64,000 nucleotides of DNA from Conchocele bisecta (GCA_029237695.1 CM055279.1:19431686-19495685); one strand, 5' to 3'; shown: positions 13,266 through 26,340, numbered from the stretch's first letter. The notes: generated from the letters alone by a model not told the origin. A program made the numbers and translations.

Positions 13266-14970
13266 ATACCCCCCGCGTGGGCCCAGGTACCCCTAAAATA
13301 TGTAAAAATTTCCAAATGTGTGGGCTTGTGACCTTGACTCTGAGATTAGCGCGAGCGGCATGAACGTGAATTTGTCACAGGGTGGTAGAGGTCCATTGGA
13401 GCAATGAGTGTGTGAAATGTGAAGCAGATCCGAGCAAGGAAATAGAAGTTATAACCGATTTCTCTGATGTTAAGTTTTGTAAAGAGACTACCGTATAACC
13501 TCGAATTAACGCCACCGGAGGCGTTACATTTTACAAAAGGGGGGGGGGGGGCGTTTATTAGCCAGTAAAAAAATCAATAAAAAAATTACCAAGGACCGCC
13601 AATTTCAAACACAAATAAGGATTTAAGGATTATTTGTGTTTGAAATTGGCGGTGGTCATTGGTAAACAAAAAAACAAAATATGGTGGTGGGGGGGGGGGG
13701 GGGGGGGGGGGTGGCGTTTATTAGGAGGGGGGGGGGGGGCGTTAATTCGAGGTTATACGGTATGTATAACCCGTTGACATCGAGATCAGCGGGGATTTGT
13801 CACAGCATATGAAATATTAAGAATTTTCAATGAAAGAAATAGAAGTTATAACATATTTCTCTGATGTTAAGTTTTGTAAAGTGACTAAGTATTTGACCTT
13901 GACATTGGGGTCAGCGGGGGTTGGACGGTCATGGATTTGGCACAGCATGGTATTAGAGCCTTACAGGAATGCATGTGTTAACTATTAAGAATTTTAGATG
14001 AAGACAATAGAAGTTAGAACAATATTTCTCTGATGTTAAGTTTTGTAAAGAGACTAAGTATTTGACATTGACCTTGGGATCAGCGGGGGTTAGACGGTCG
14101 TGGATTTGGCACAGCATGGTAGTAGAGCCTTACAGGAATGCATGTGTGAAATATTAAGCATTTTAGATGAAGGAAATAGAAGTTAGAACAATATTTCTCT
14201 GATGTTAAGTTTTGTAAAGAGACTAAGTATTTGACCTTGACCTTGGTATCTGCGGGGGTTGGACAGTCGTGGATTTGGCACAGCATGGTAGTAGAGCCTT
14301 ACAGGAATGCATGTGTGAAATATTAAGCATTTTAGATGAAGGAAATAGAAGTTATAACAATATTTCTCTGATGTTAAGTTTTGTAAAGAGACTAAGTATT
14401 CGACCTTGACCTTGGTATCAGCGGGGGTTGGATGGTCGTGGATTTGGCACAGCATGGTAGTAGAGCCTTACAGGAATGCATGTGTGAAATATTAAGCATT
14501 TTAGATGAAGGAAATAGAAGTTATAACAATATTTCTCTGATGTTAAGTTTTGTAAAGAGACTAAGTATTTGACCTTGACCTTGGGATCTGCGGGGGTTGG
14601 ACGGTCGTGGATTTGGCACAGCATGATAGTAGAGCCTTACAGGAATGCATGTGTGAAAAATTAAGCATTTTAGATGAAGGAAATAGAAGTTATAACAATA
14701 TTTCTTTGATGTTAAGTTTACGGACTAAGTATTTGACCTTGACCTTGGGATCTGCGGGGGTTGGACGGTCGTGGATTTGGCACAGCATGGTAGTAGAGCC
14801 TTACAGGAATGCATGTGTGAAATATCAAGCATTTTAGATGAAGGAAATAGAAGTTATAACAATTTTTCTCTGATGTTAAGTTTACGGACGCACGGACGGA
14901 CGGACGGACGGACGGACGGACAACCTGACTCCAGTATACCCCCCCCCCCACAACTCGTTGCGGGGGGTAT
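13266..14970. mobile_element. Pearl-like element with about 170-bp tandem core
   Basis: The ends are ATACCCCCCGC (13,266) and its complement GCGGGGGGTAT (14,970). The interior has six to seven units of about 170 bp containing GACCTTGACCTTGG, GGATTTGGCACAGCATG and CAGGAATGCATGTGTGAAAT, then a GGAC tetranucleotide tract at 14,888-14,923. This architecture matches published pearl elements of bivalves, regarded as Helentron-associated non-autonomous elements. A MITE is nested at 13,490-13,761. Confidence 0.8.
13490..13761. mobile_element. MITE with ACCGTATAACCTCGAATTAA ends and long G runs
   Basis: ACCGTATAACCTCGAATTAA at the left pairs with its complement ending at 13,761. A central inverted pair flanks TTGTGTTTGAAATTGGCGG. 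The element contains several uninterrupted G tracts, one more than 20 bases, so G-quadruplex formation is plausible and the assembled tract length is unreliable. Confidence 0.85.
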
Positions 14971-16070
14971 AATTACACAAAGCCTTTGACTAGTAAAAAT
15001 ACATATTCACAATTCACACAATTTACACACAATTTACACACAAACTACATGTCACTAAAACTAATTCACATGTATTTACAGTTGGATAACTCAGTCTGCT
15101 GTCTCTAATATAAGTATTGTTGTTGCCTGGTCGAGATTCAAATGTCCAATGACCACAATGACCCAACTTCAACTCATGTACAATGCACATGTCCAAACAC
15201 ACAGGTAACCTGCTTGACCACTCAAAAAACCAATACACAGGAATGTCAACATGTATCTCACAGTAAATATTCACTCACTACATACATACATACATGTACA
15301 CTACCGAATTTGACCACCTATGTTTCCAGTGTCCAGCAAACCATATAACTATATACCCAACAATTAATATTGTGACACTATGTACAAGATGGGAAACCAT
15401 ATAGCTATAAAACATCAATCATTCTTTTTTTTTAAAATTATTTAGCAATATAGTAGTTCAAACACTTTAGCCGAAAAACTATCCCACCCTTCGATAATTG
15501 GATTAATCCTGCTATGCAATCAATAGAAAATAACTGGTCATCAGGCTAGTGACATCGCGTAACGATTTTCACGAAAAATATGAAAATATTTTGTAACGAA
15601 TACGGATGAAAAACGGTAATATGACACAATTTTTGTGTTGTTTTATTAAATGATATTAATTATCATTAGTATTCATTATATTACATTATACTACATCATA
15701 CAAGCTATATACTATCAAAAACTCTGAAAAACAAATACAATACAAATTATACCTGATTTTTTTTGGGGCCGTTTTGACAAATTTAGGCGGGCCGTTTTGA
15801 CCAAATCCGGGCCGTTTTGACCTGGGCCGTTTTGACTGTAATCCCATGTGACAATTATTGTTCACTGTTGTACAAAAGTAATACCCGTGCTGACTGAAGA
15901 TAACACAATGTTGTACATGTTTACATCCAAATATGAAACTTTCAAAATAAGTATGCACGTTTAAGGTTAGCTGAGAATACGCAGCTATACGGATGACTTT
16001 TACTAATTCATTTGTGTTTTATATTATCTGTATCAGTAAAGCTGAGACCCGGCCATTACACAATATAAGG

Positions 16071-16206
16071 TTTGATCATGTCCAGCCGTGTGCAAACGTT
16101 TGCTGTGGCCCGAGGGAACTGTTTGAATCCCAAGGCCGCAGGCCGCGGGTTCAAACAGTTCCCGAGGGTCACAGCAAACGTTTGCACACGACTGGACATG
16201 ATCAAA
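16071..16206. repeat. 136-bp near-perfect palindrome
   Basis: TTTGATCATGTCCAG at the left end mirrors CTGGACATGATCAAA at the right, with GCAAACGTTTGC blocks in both arms and a short GC-rich centre. It is one of two foldbacks inserted in the split element. Such palindromes are unstable in cloning, so its survival in the assembly is notable. Confidence 0.9.
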
Positions 16207-16316
16207 CGTTATTGTTACATTTCCAACAAAAAACTGATGTAAATTGAGCATTATATTCAGTATTGTCAGTACTTTTATAAATCGTCCCATTCACGTAGAT
16301 AATTTTCGGTATGCAT

Positions 16317-16430
16317 ATTCCGGGGCCGCGTCATGAACGTCATGAACGTCATGAAGTAGTAACGTCATGAAGGCACTTCGGCGTAGTGACCGTCATGAAG
16401 GCACTTGGTCTACGCGCGGCCCCGGAATGA
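16317..16430. mobile_element. Small foldback with CCGGGGCCGCG ends
   Basis: ATTCCGGGGCCGCG at the left is answered by CGCGGCCCCGGAAT at the right. The interior has a short CATGAACGT repeat and GTCATGAAGGCACTT twice. It is GC-rich against AT-rich surroundings. Confidence 0.7.
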
Positions 16431-16826
16431 GCATTGCCTAAAGCCATGTGCAAACAGCACGCGCTATCTGTTTGCACATACTATTATGTGCAAACAACGG
16501 AAACCATGTAACAATATGGTCAGAATAACAGCCCGTTCTGTTCTCGCTTTTTGCGAATAAACGGAAATAAAATGATAATTCAGGTCAAAGTATGTATACA
16601 TGTATTTATATGTTTATTATTGGTCTGTGCAAGGTTTTTAACATAACTGCGAAGTATTAAACCGCTCGCTCGTCACTAAATGCCAGAACAGAATGGCAGT
16701 TGTTCAACTTGATGTGACCATATTTTATAATGGCCGGGTCTCAACTAATAAGGATACAGATAATATAAAAGACAGATGAAATAGTAAAAGTCATCCATAG
16801 AGCTGAGATTATCTAAGCTACTTTAA

Positions 16827-17327
16827 AGGTAAATACCCACTCAGTAAGCACAACATGTTCTTTATATCAGAGACATCAGCTGAGACATATTCTGACAAAA
16901 TAAACATTCATTCACCATTACCACACGTATTGATTGGCATTATTATACATTTTATATCATACAATAACTTTCCACACAGATATCAGGAGCGATAACCGTG
17001 TTTCCTGAAAATGTTAACGGACATTACAATTTACTCTGTATTAATTTTTCGATGTGCAATTATCATACTTTATAATCTGTCGAAAATATTATTTTTTCAT
17101 GTGACACATTTAATTAGTATAAATAATTAAAAAATACCATGCCTTATTTGCATATGAAAATAGCCTGACACCAATGCGCGTCACTATCAGTAAAATAAAT
17201 ATTACCAAATTATTATATCTGTATAGCGGCCACTCGTAATGTTTAGAACTGGTGGAATAGTGACACAATTATACACTATTTACTTCCTATAAAGAACAAT
17301 TTGTGTCTATTGAGTGGGCATGTACCT
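16827..17327. mobile_element. MITE with TTAA target duplication, copy 1
   Basis: The element reads AGGTAAATACCCACTCAGTA at its left end and the complement ending GGGCATGTACCT at its right, flanked on both sides by TTAA. The paralogous segment at about 8,030 lacks it, so insertion followed the duplication. TTAA targeting is typical of piggyBac-type transposases. A second copy lies reversed at 35,333-35,834. Confidence 0.82.
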
Positions 17328-17615
17328 TTAAGGTCAAATAACCAGGTCATTATAAACACACAATATGTACATACCATGTATTATTATCTTGCTTTCTCCA
17401 AATATTATTTCCTAAAAACACATTTCATTATTCCGCAATTTATTTATTACACATCCTAAATTCCCATTCAATAATTTAGCCCTGTCAGACAGGTTCGTAA
17501 TTTAAACCGTGTGTACTGCATTCAACAAGTTTATCATGTACTAAAGCACTGACTGCATTGTAGACTAATAATTTTGAAATTATAATTTCAGAATTCCATT
17601 TCAGGGGACAAGTAT

Positions 17616-18610
17616 TAGAACAAGCGCTTCATTGTTAACCAGCATTGACATAGATGACATAGCACACATATTTAATCCGATAATTTAGGGATCAACATTA
17701 TCTTCTAACACAACGAACACACATACTACAAACAACCTGTGCACAATATTATCAGTAGACACGGAATAATTTGAATTTCAGCTCGTAGTTTACAAATTTT
17801 AGGACAAAATGCCAATTGAAGAATAAATACCACCAAACAGCACAACTCCAGAACAAACGACAACATATACCACCAATATTGTTTAACAGTATAGGCAGTT
17901 GTGGCATGTGTAGACCATGTAGACTATGTATACTAGTCTACAAACATGCCTACCAGGGAAGCTGCCATGATTTCTCGCCAGCTGTGATAGTAAACCCTGT
18001 TTTCTCATGATATCACATTGGGTCTGTATGTGATAATGAAGCATATGTAACAAACCCTGATTTCCCATGATGCTGTCTGATTTTGGAGTTTTACACTGTA
18101 CAAATAGTCGGTATAGATAATACTTACAAATCTCATTCAAAACTCTGTAACATATCTACTGCTATACTGTGTAAACAAAGACATATATCATGTAACCCAT
18201 GTATTAATATCTAAGTTAGATTATCATGATTATAAAGCACACATGTTTTATGATTTCAAACAATTTATAAACTGATATGTTTCAGTTGAGAAAAAGAATG
18301 AAAGTTTAAATCACTTGGTTTGTTCAAGTTTTCAAGATAATTTCCATTGTTGACAGGTTTCTTTTTCAAGTTGTACGTGTTACGTGTTACGTGTTACACA
18401 TTTCACAAACGTATAGTCCACCATTGTATGTCAAAAACTCTTCTATGAAATTGCCGCGACTATAGGGGAACATATGCAAGAGGATGATGGCAGGCAGTTC
18501 ACTTCCTTCGGAATCACTTGTGGAAGTAAGAAACAAAAGACTATTATCAGATAACTGAATATATTAGGAGTTTAGGGAGTCATTGCCCCCATGATTTCTC
18601 CAGTCACATC
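17616..18610. other. Non-coding stretch without a recognised gene
   Basis: AT-rich sequence after the segmental duplication ends. Only a short ACGTGTT microrepeat near 18,376 stands out. No exon or RNA gene is recognised. Confidence 0.55.
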
Positions 18611-19500
18611 CACAGGCGATTCTAGCGTGTCTTGGATGATGGTCAATTATTGTTTGTATATACATAAAACACCTTTCTAAACAATGTACAAAACAATTCA
18701 AAAGTGCCCGGGTGTAAATATAATAATACTTAGAAAGGTACAAAACTCACATTCGCCACCATTTTAACGAAAACTCACACAATGTAGACAATTGGAACTC
18801 GCCTATAAAACGCATTCAGCGTGTCGTAGCTGCTGTTTGGTGTGAATTTTCGACATAAAGTTTACAGTTACAAATACATTAACATAAATCCCAAAGATTT
18901 CGGGTGTAAACTGTACTAAAAATGCGTCTTACTAACCTAAATCCGCTTTTTAAAGTCATACACCTTCGTTTCCTGATTAAAAATGAATGTTAGCAGCCAT
19001 CTTTGAAAATATCGAATCACGTGACACGCACTGATTTGGTTGGCTAATGGAAATGACGTTAGTCTCCAGTAACCAACCAAACCACTGCGTGCACGTGATT
19101 GAAACATTTTAAAAGATGGCGGCTAAGTCATTGAGAATGCGGAAGTGAACGTGTATGATTTTAAAAAGCGAATTTAGGTTAGTGAGACACGTTTTTAGTA
19201 CAGTTTACACTCGAAATCTTTGATATTTTTGTTAATGTATTAGCAACTGTAAAATATATGCCGAAAACCCACCCCTAGCAGCGGTTTCGACACGCTGTAT
19301 GCGTTGTATACGCGAGTTCCAATTGTCTACTACGTGAGGCTTTTCGTTACAATGGTGGCGACTGGGAGTTTTGTACCTTTCTAAGTATTATTATATTTAC
19401 ACCCGGGAACTTTTGAATTGTTTTGTACATTGTTTAGAAAGGTGTTTTATGTATATACAAACAATAATTGACCATCCAAGACACGCTATAATCGCCTGTG
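18611..19500. mobile_element. 890-bp foldback element with direct target duplication
   Basis: Two arms of about 440 bp meet near 19,055. The left arm starts CACAGGCGATTCTAGCGTGT and the right arm ends in its near-complement. Matching pairs are visible throughout, for example TTGTTTTGTACATTGTTTAG against its complement. GTCACATC stands directly before the element (18,603) and directly after it (19,501), continuing to a 10-bp match if the end is set 2 bp inward. No open frame spans it. An 8-bp duplication would fit a hAT-like foldback. Confidence 0.9.
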
Positions 19501-19540
19501 GTCACATCCAGACCACATATTAGATTGATACATATGTTGC

Positions 19541-19641
19541 AATTGGTGACGGTCTAATTTCCTAGGAAAGTAGACCATCACCAATTAATTTTACGCCATC
19601 ATAACAGCATATTATGCTGTTATGATGACGTAAAATTAATT
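19541..19641. repeat. Two adjoining palindromes
   Basis: 19,541-19,586 is a palindrome around CCTAGG with AATTGGTGA ends. 19,583-19,641 is an almost perfect 59-bp palindrome centred on GCATATTATGC with AATTAATTTTACG ends. They overlap by the shared AATT. Confidence 0.85.
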
Positions 19642-21081
19642 CAGTTTGCTTCCTGAAATTCTGTATTGTCTATACTCGCCGATAAATCTTCACCGAAACT
19701 GAAAGTAGAAAGCGGTGTAAATTCCCAGTCTGCAGAGCATTGTGCGTAATTTGGAGTACATAAACAGCGTAAATTGGATAATGTGGGAAATGGCATTCAG
19801 TAGAGAGGTATAGCCCACGTTAATCAGATGTCCAGCCAGCCTTAACCTCAGCCCGTAGGGAGCCGTTCGGTAGACTGAAGCACCTTCAGGGATGGTGGAA
19901 AATCCCATATATCTAGCGTTTTATGTACACTGTCGGTATTGTGATGCGGTGGAGAGTTTTTGTGGTACGGTGCAGACAGGGTACATGTCTATACATGTCG
20001 CCAAGATGCCGTCGCGGGATGACAGCAGGTAAGGGTCAGTTTAATTAAATATTTTACAGCTTACTGGAAATTATCAGCAACATATCTGGTATGTACAGAC
20101 GCAGAAATGAGTATGATATCCAACGTCCGCGTGACAATACTAATGACAACGTAGTTTCTGAATAGTTCGCTTGCAAAGAGGACACCTTTTTGTACTTGAA
20201 TTTTGAATCGAGGGAACGTGACGAACGTGCAGACTTCTGGCTAACAAACAGGTGTTATTGTCCCTTTTCGGTGGCGATATCGAGTAAATACAGTTTAAAT
20301 GACATACAGGATATGACAATGTTTTTAAGGCATTTTCTGGTTTATCACGTTATGGTTTGTACCGCCTGTTATGGTGTAGAGTTCCGTAAGCAACTGCATA
20401 AAATGATACGGTGTTGCGCGAAAACAAGCTACGGTTTGTACCGGTGAGACAAAATAGATATGGTGTGTCGCACATTGGTATAAGTATCACAATAATTATT
20501 CAAAAGGCCATATAAAGTACTTTGATTCTCAGATATCGCCGCGTCTGCATCCCTGCGCGTCGAGCATTTTATCGTCATGGAGAAATAAAAGTGTACTATA
20601 ATTTCGCCACATGATCAATAAAAAATCACGACCGTGCAAAAATATGATAAATCCAATAACGTCTGACGAAAATGATTTTTCACTTCTACAGAGGTTATAG
20701 TAACTTTATAGAACATATAGTTTTTGTTTGAGATGTTCGTTTCTGATTTTCTTTCAAGTTGCTCAGAGACGAACATCTCAAATAAAAAAAATATAAATAC
20801 AATATATTTAAACCCCCTACCCCGCTTCACATTCCGCAAACCCCGTGTCTAAGAACCCAAGTACTTATTTTTGTTTGGCCTATTATCAGCTTTTTTATCA
20901 ATTTCAGTCCATTCTATGTTTATTTTTCCTGCAATTGCATGTGTGTTTTATCATTAGAAATATTGGCATATACTCCAATATACGGAGCCCCGCAGAGGAC
21001 ATGGACTTTTTTTTATTAATTCGTTCCAACGAAATAACAATTCGTTCCCTCAATTTAACAATTAGTTCACTCGAATTTTTC
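19642..21081. other. Non-coding stretch with one hairpin
   Basis: A hairpin at 20,726-20,783 pairs TTTGAGATGTTCGT with ACGAACATCTCAAA. Open frames at 20,190-20,447 and 20,845-21,096 show no recognisable domain and are not called. Nothing else is recognised. Confidence 0.55.
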
Positions 21082-22159
21082 AGAGTGGTAGCTTAGTGCC
21101 TGACAACACGTTGTTTCCATGGTAACCCTACTAGGCGAAAGGTATTGACACATATGATTTTAAAATGAAACATACTATACTTAACCTATATGTAATTATG
21201 TTTTTACCTATCAGAAGTGTTGACAGGTATATCGAGGTATAAAATAGTTCCAAATTGAATTGTTATGAATGACCTACCTCTATAAAAATTCAAAATGGCC
21301 GCCATAATTTACGTATTTTTCATATACATTATGCGTATAAATGTACCTAATTAATTTAAATACCGATAAAACGACTGCATAACACATGGTACATTATGAG
21401 CACATACATCATGTTATTTTCTGCAGAATTTTGTCTGAATAAATCCAAAATAGCTGTCAAATTATGTCTATTGGTGACACACAGACTGGTCATAATAAAG
21501 GTAGACGGTACAGATTTTATGTTATTTACGGAACCAGCCCGCAAACTAGTTGCGTCTTACTATATTGTTATGCCCTACCAATTTATTGTGTGGGGGGGGG
21601 GGTATTATGTGTTAGCCCTGTCCGTGCGTCCGTCCGTGCGTCCGTCCGTGCATGCGTCCGACGTTCAATTTGTTTTGTAAGGCAAATGCGTTTAAGTTTG
21701 TATTTTTACTATCAAAGCTCACAATGGGGGCATCTCCGAACACATTTTCTAGTTTGTGCAATTATGGTAATCATTATACTAGCCTGTTTTTCAGTTTGTC
21801 GGTCGTATAAATTAAAAATACGCCGATGCAGAAATAATAAGTAATATTACCGAAATAGAAAAACGATGACAAAAATCACAGCGTTGTTAAACGTGAGTGA
21901 AATATTTTTGGAATTATTAACAATGAAAAAAAATCATAGCATTGTTAAACGTGTGTGAAACTTTTTGGACTTATTAACAGCGAAAAAAATCATAGAGTTG
22001 TTAAACGCGCGTAAATTATTGCAAATTTTTTAACGTACGATGAAACACATATCGGTCGAATGTGAAAATTGCGCCTTCACATAACTGCATTGCGTTGTTT
22101 ACGTCTTGAAAATATAGGTTCTAAGTTTATTTTCGTTTAACATCAACAAACCATCCACA

Positions 22160-25100
22160 ATGGACGCCGATTTTGATCCTGAACACACGAAATCAATGCA
22201 AGCTACATCAGCATTTAACACGACATGTGTAATTTGCGGTAGTGAGGGTCCCCGTGAGGCATTTTATAAGCCAAAGGATCTCGATTCCTGGACTTCATTA
22301 CTTCAGGCTGCTGAAATTCAAAAATGCGAGGCATTACTTCAGTACAAAAATGAAAAGGGGGTCCCAGATATACTGTATCATCCTGCATGTAGAAAAAACT
22401 TAAAATACAAAAAGACATTTGCCCGTATGTGTGAGTCTGATAAAAATGAAAGCAGTGACCAGGAACCGCGCAAAATTGCGCGACGCGATGAGCCATCTAC
22501 ATCTACTGTGTATCCAAATGTCTGTATATTTTGTGACAAGCAAAACAAATACGCAAAACTATCGAGAACTAGAGAACAACTGCGCAAGTCGGTAGAATTA
22601 CGATCTGATGTGATGATCCGTAAACTAGCTACACAGAGAATGGACACAAAGATCATGGCAATCACATCACGAGAACTGGTGGCTGCAGAAGCACACTACC
22701 ATGTATCATGTTACAGACAATATACAAGAGAATAGCGAGCAACAGGTGCCATTAAACAGGAATGTGTCGATAACACATATTCAATAAAGGAAACAGAGGC
22801 ATAGTCGATGCTCTTTGAGAGTTTACGCATTGATTGGTTCGAAGACCCTCGTATGGTACCAATGACAGACATTTCTAAAATGCTGGTAACAAACATGCAG
22901 TCTGTTGGATATGCTGCTGCAGGAAAATATAAAACTAGCAGCGGAATTGGCAAATATTCGTGCAAGGGATACTGATAGGTCGGTCATGGAGAGATGTGCA
23001 CTAGATATCAGAAATGACATAACAAAGTCGTTCAGTAAACAGGAAGGGCCTCCACAACCAGAACGCATAGACGAAGCGTACTTGCCACTGCCTAAATCTC
23101 TGACACAATTCTTAGAAACACTATTATCTGGAGATATCGAAAAGAATCAACCAACGGAAAAGGTTCAGAGACTAGCACAATCCTTTGCTCAAGACTGCAT
23201 ATACGCAATCTCAAAAGGGAGGCAGAAATCGGCAAAGCACATTTTGCTACCATGGGCAGTGAAAACATTGACAAAAGATAGGCGACGTAACATAAGCCCT
23301 CCGTCGACGATAATCACACCGTATGTGTCCGGTAAGAGGGTGGGTCCCCAGGTGACGGCTGAACCAGTGGATACTGACAGCAGTGAATTGGTAGAGACAG
23401 CCAATATAAAGAACCGACTATGGAGTTTAGTTAGACAAACTGACATTGAGGATCAGAAGATCAGTTCATGGACTGGGTTTAACATTCAAACCCGAAACAA
23501 TATTTGTGTGACAAAAGATAAAGTCGGATACTTGCCAACCATAAATGCACCAGCGACTGACATGTCCACTGTGAATGAAATTCTCAACCAGACACTGAAC
23601 ATTGTTGAACACTGAAGGAGATTGTTTGCGTATTTGATCAAGCTCTATACGCAAAGGCAGCATATATCGTTTGGAAACATAGTGAGAAATTCCACAGTAT
23701 AATACTCAGGATGGGTACATTTCACACTCTTTGCAACATGATGTCGGTCATTGGAAAATGGTTCAAGGATGCTGGCTTGAGGGACATAGCTGTTGTATCA
23801 GGTATTATTGCTGAAGGGTCTGTCGACGCAGTACTAGAAGGTCGAAAATACAACAGGGCCATTCGTTTGCATAAACTGATGTATGAGGCACTGATGAGAA
23901 TGATCTGGAAAGGAATTTAGACATGGTTAGAGGACAAGCACCCGGACGAAGTTCAGAAAATGAATGACACAGTCCTTTTGACAGAGAAACTTCACAGCAA
24001 CATAATCCAGGACACCATGACAGAGGTAATGAACAACAATTCATGCATTATCATTCTGGAACTGTTTGGTTTGTACCTCAATGTTCTGACAACTGACAGG
24101 GGTGACCTTTCGGCTTTCTGTATGAACTACATTGATTTGGTCGAGCTGCAATTTGGTCTTGTCCGTGCGTCTAGAGAGGGTGATTGGGGTCTTCACATTG
24201 CCATGATCAGAGGTACTATCCCATGGTTCTTCGCATATGACAGACAAAATTATGCCAGATACCTTCCAGTTTATTACATGCAGATGTCAAGTTTGGAAGA
24301 AGAAAGGCCATATGCGTACAGACAATTAACCAGTGGCGGATTATCTGTGCAACTCAGTGGCGACAATGTATTTTGCAGAATTCCCGTTGATCAAACAATT
24401 GAAGAAACTGTGAACAAGGATACGCAAACGGCAGGTGGCACCAAAGGGCTTAATCTAAAACCTGGTGCAGTAGGTCGATACTACATAACAGCAGAGTACA
24501 GAAGCGTATGCTTGAAACGTGTCAGAGAAATGGTACAAACAAAAACACGGGATGGAGTTGCACATGCAGACCTCAGAGTACGTCGAATTAAATTTGACGA
24601 AACATGCGCACAACTTGTGTAGGCCTCCTGGAAAACACGTGGATAGATCCATTTCTTTCAAGGAAAGAGTTGGTGTCCATATCCACAGCCACGGTTGCTG
24701 GTCCGGAAGTGACTCGAGATCTGTTATGCGTACAGGAGAAAGAAGAGAAAGCCCACCGTGAGTTCAATCAAGCACGACTAGAAATGGGAAAGCCATCTGA
24801 AACATTTCATGATAGGTTACCGAAATTAGAATTGCGAACATTCAATGACATTCGGAAGTCCGTGAAAGCAAAGGCTGCTGGAAAAGAGATTAGCTTGAAA
24901 GCAGATCACCGGTTGTTTGGGCACATGGTTTTGGTCGCACTAAGCAGAACATTAATTAGACATACGGAAGGTAGTACAACATCCACTAGGACCACTACCA
25001 TGGACATTGGCTAACGGCGATGGAACACTCAAAGAGACGAATAAAGCATCGTTAGCTCGACAGTTGGAAAAACGGGTAACTCCAGCTGATGGAATCAGCA

Positions 25101-26340
25101 CACCAAATGCATGTGTCATTGATGCAATGGCAGTTGTGTACAAAATCAATGGGGATAACAAGACATTTGGTGAGCTTTCAGAGAATATCTTCACGTCTGT
25201 ACTGCAATGTGGCAGTGGCAGTGATCGAATCTATGTCGTGTTTGACGTGTACAAAGACACCTCCATTAAATCTGCAGAGAGAGAAAGAAGAGTATCGACT
25301 ACTGGGTTGGTTTTCAGTAACATCGTTGCTGGACAGCGTATTCAACAATGGAGGAGACTTCTTGACTCCCCAGCGAGCAAGACAGCTATGAACAACTTCC
25401 TGTGTGATACCTGGCAAACTCTGCCATATCGAAACAGACTTGGAGACAAAGAAATGTATGTTACACGACAAGATCAGTGCTACAAGGTTTCAAAAGATGG
25501 TGTCTGTAACGTTGAAGACATATTCATATCACAGGAGGAAGCAGATACACGGATGCTATTGCTTCGAAAAATCACTAGACAATTGTCATCGTGTCGGAGG
25601 ATACGGATGTATTGATTGTGAGTCTCGCATTTCACAGTAGAATTGACCCAAACATCTACATACGATGTGGCACTAAGAACCGATTGCGTCACATCGATGT
25701 GAGCAAGTTGGGACGCTCCATGGGAACAAATGTCTGCAAAGCGCTTCCGGGCATTCATGCATTCACAGGATGTGATTCTGTTAGTGCGTTCGCCGGACGC
25801 GGAAAAGCTAATGGCATGGCCTTAATGCTTAAAGAACGTAAGCTTCAAAATGCGATGTCACAGCTTGGTGAACAATGGTCCGTTTCACAAGAGTTGTTTA
25901 ACGTTCTTCAGGAATTTACGTGTAAACTTTACTATACACACACGACTGCAACACTAGTCAATGATCAACGATATCAGTTATTCAGGGCTATGAAAGGTGA
26001 TGTTCAATCAGGTCAACTACAACCGTGTGCATACGGTCTGTTTCTGCACTCAGAGCGCGCAAATTATCAGGCATGTGTATTGAGCAACAGTTTGGAGCAA
26101 GCACCTGATTTGCCCAGCCCGGTTGATCACGGTTGGATTATGGACAATGATCAGCTGACTGAACTGGATGAACGGCCAACTCGCCCCTGATGCTGTATCG
26201 GAATTCATGGCTTGCAAGTGTAGCAAGAAATGCGCTCTTCCTGGCTGCGAGTGTCTGGTCAATGGACTGAAATGTTCGCCGGCATGCAAACTGCAAACAT
26301 GTATCAGGAAGAAGACGTGTTGGCAAATGAAAGTTCTGAT
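22160..26340 (+). pseudogene. Broken intronless gene: zinc motifs, FEN1/XPG-like nuclease region, Cys-rich tail
   Basis: Fragments in successive frames (22,160-22,735; about 22,740-22,960; 22,905-23,615; 23,711-24,622; 24,604-25,014; 25,007-25,615; 25,591-26,190; 26,168 onward) form one colinear protein of about 1,350 residues. The N-terminus has two zinc-binding C2HC-like units, CVICGSEG with YHPACRKNL, and CIFCDKQ with YHVSCYRQY. The middle is conserved-looking but of unknown function (FGLVRASREGDW, VDQTIEETVNKDTQT). The last third matches FEN1/XPG nucleases in motif order: CVIDAMAVV, VVFDVYKDTSIKSAER, QEEADTRMLL, SEDTDVLIVS, and a helix-hairpin-like FTGCDSVSAFAGRGK. A Cys-rich tail (CKCSKKC, CECLVNGLKC) follows. 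I recall similar multicopy unannotated proteins in invertebrates and fish. Two in-frame stops and several indels break it; decay or sequence error are both possible. Confidence 0.78.

Larger units (their letters stand above)
11444..15837. mobile_element. 4.4-kb non-autonomous DNA element with GTCAAAACGGCCC terminal repeats
   Basis: The left end has AGTCAAAACGGCCC followed by further GTCAAAACGGCCC-type repeats, and the right end carries the complementary set. The uninterrupted paralogue near 7,515 shows the empty site. Flanks share CGTGTGACA (left) and CATGTGACA (right), consistent with a target duplication of about 8 bp, which would fit a hAT-like element. The interior holds tandem repeats, a MITE and a pearl-like array, with no transposase seen. 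It is either non-autonomous or an accumulation of nested insertions. Confidence 0.8.
15967..16819. mobile_element. Inverted-repeat element, second copy, split by insertions
   Basis: Same element as at 7,644-8,026. The left part (15,967 to about 16,067) and right part (about 16,512-16,819) match that copy. The middle 445 bp is foreign and contains two foldback palindromes. Confidence 0.75.

Noticed and set aside
14080..14989. Several 70-90 codon frames in both directions
   Set aside because: All are translations of the 170-bp pearl-like tandem unit and repeat the same peptide.
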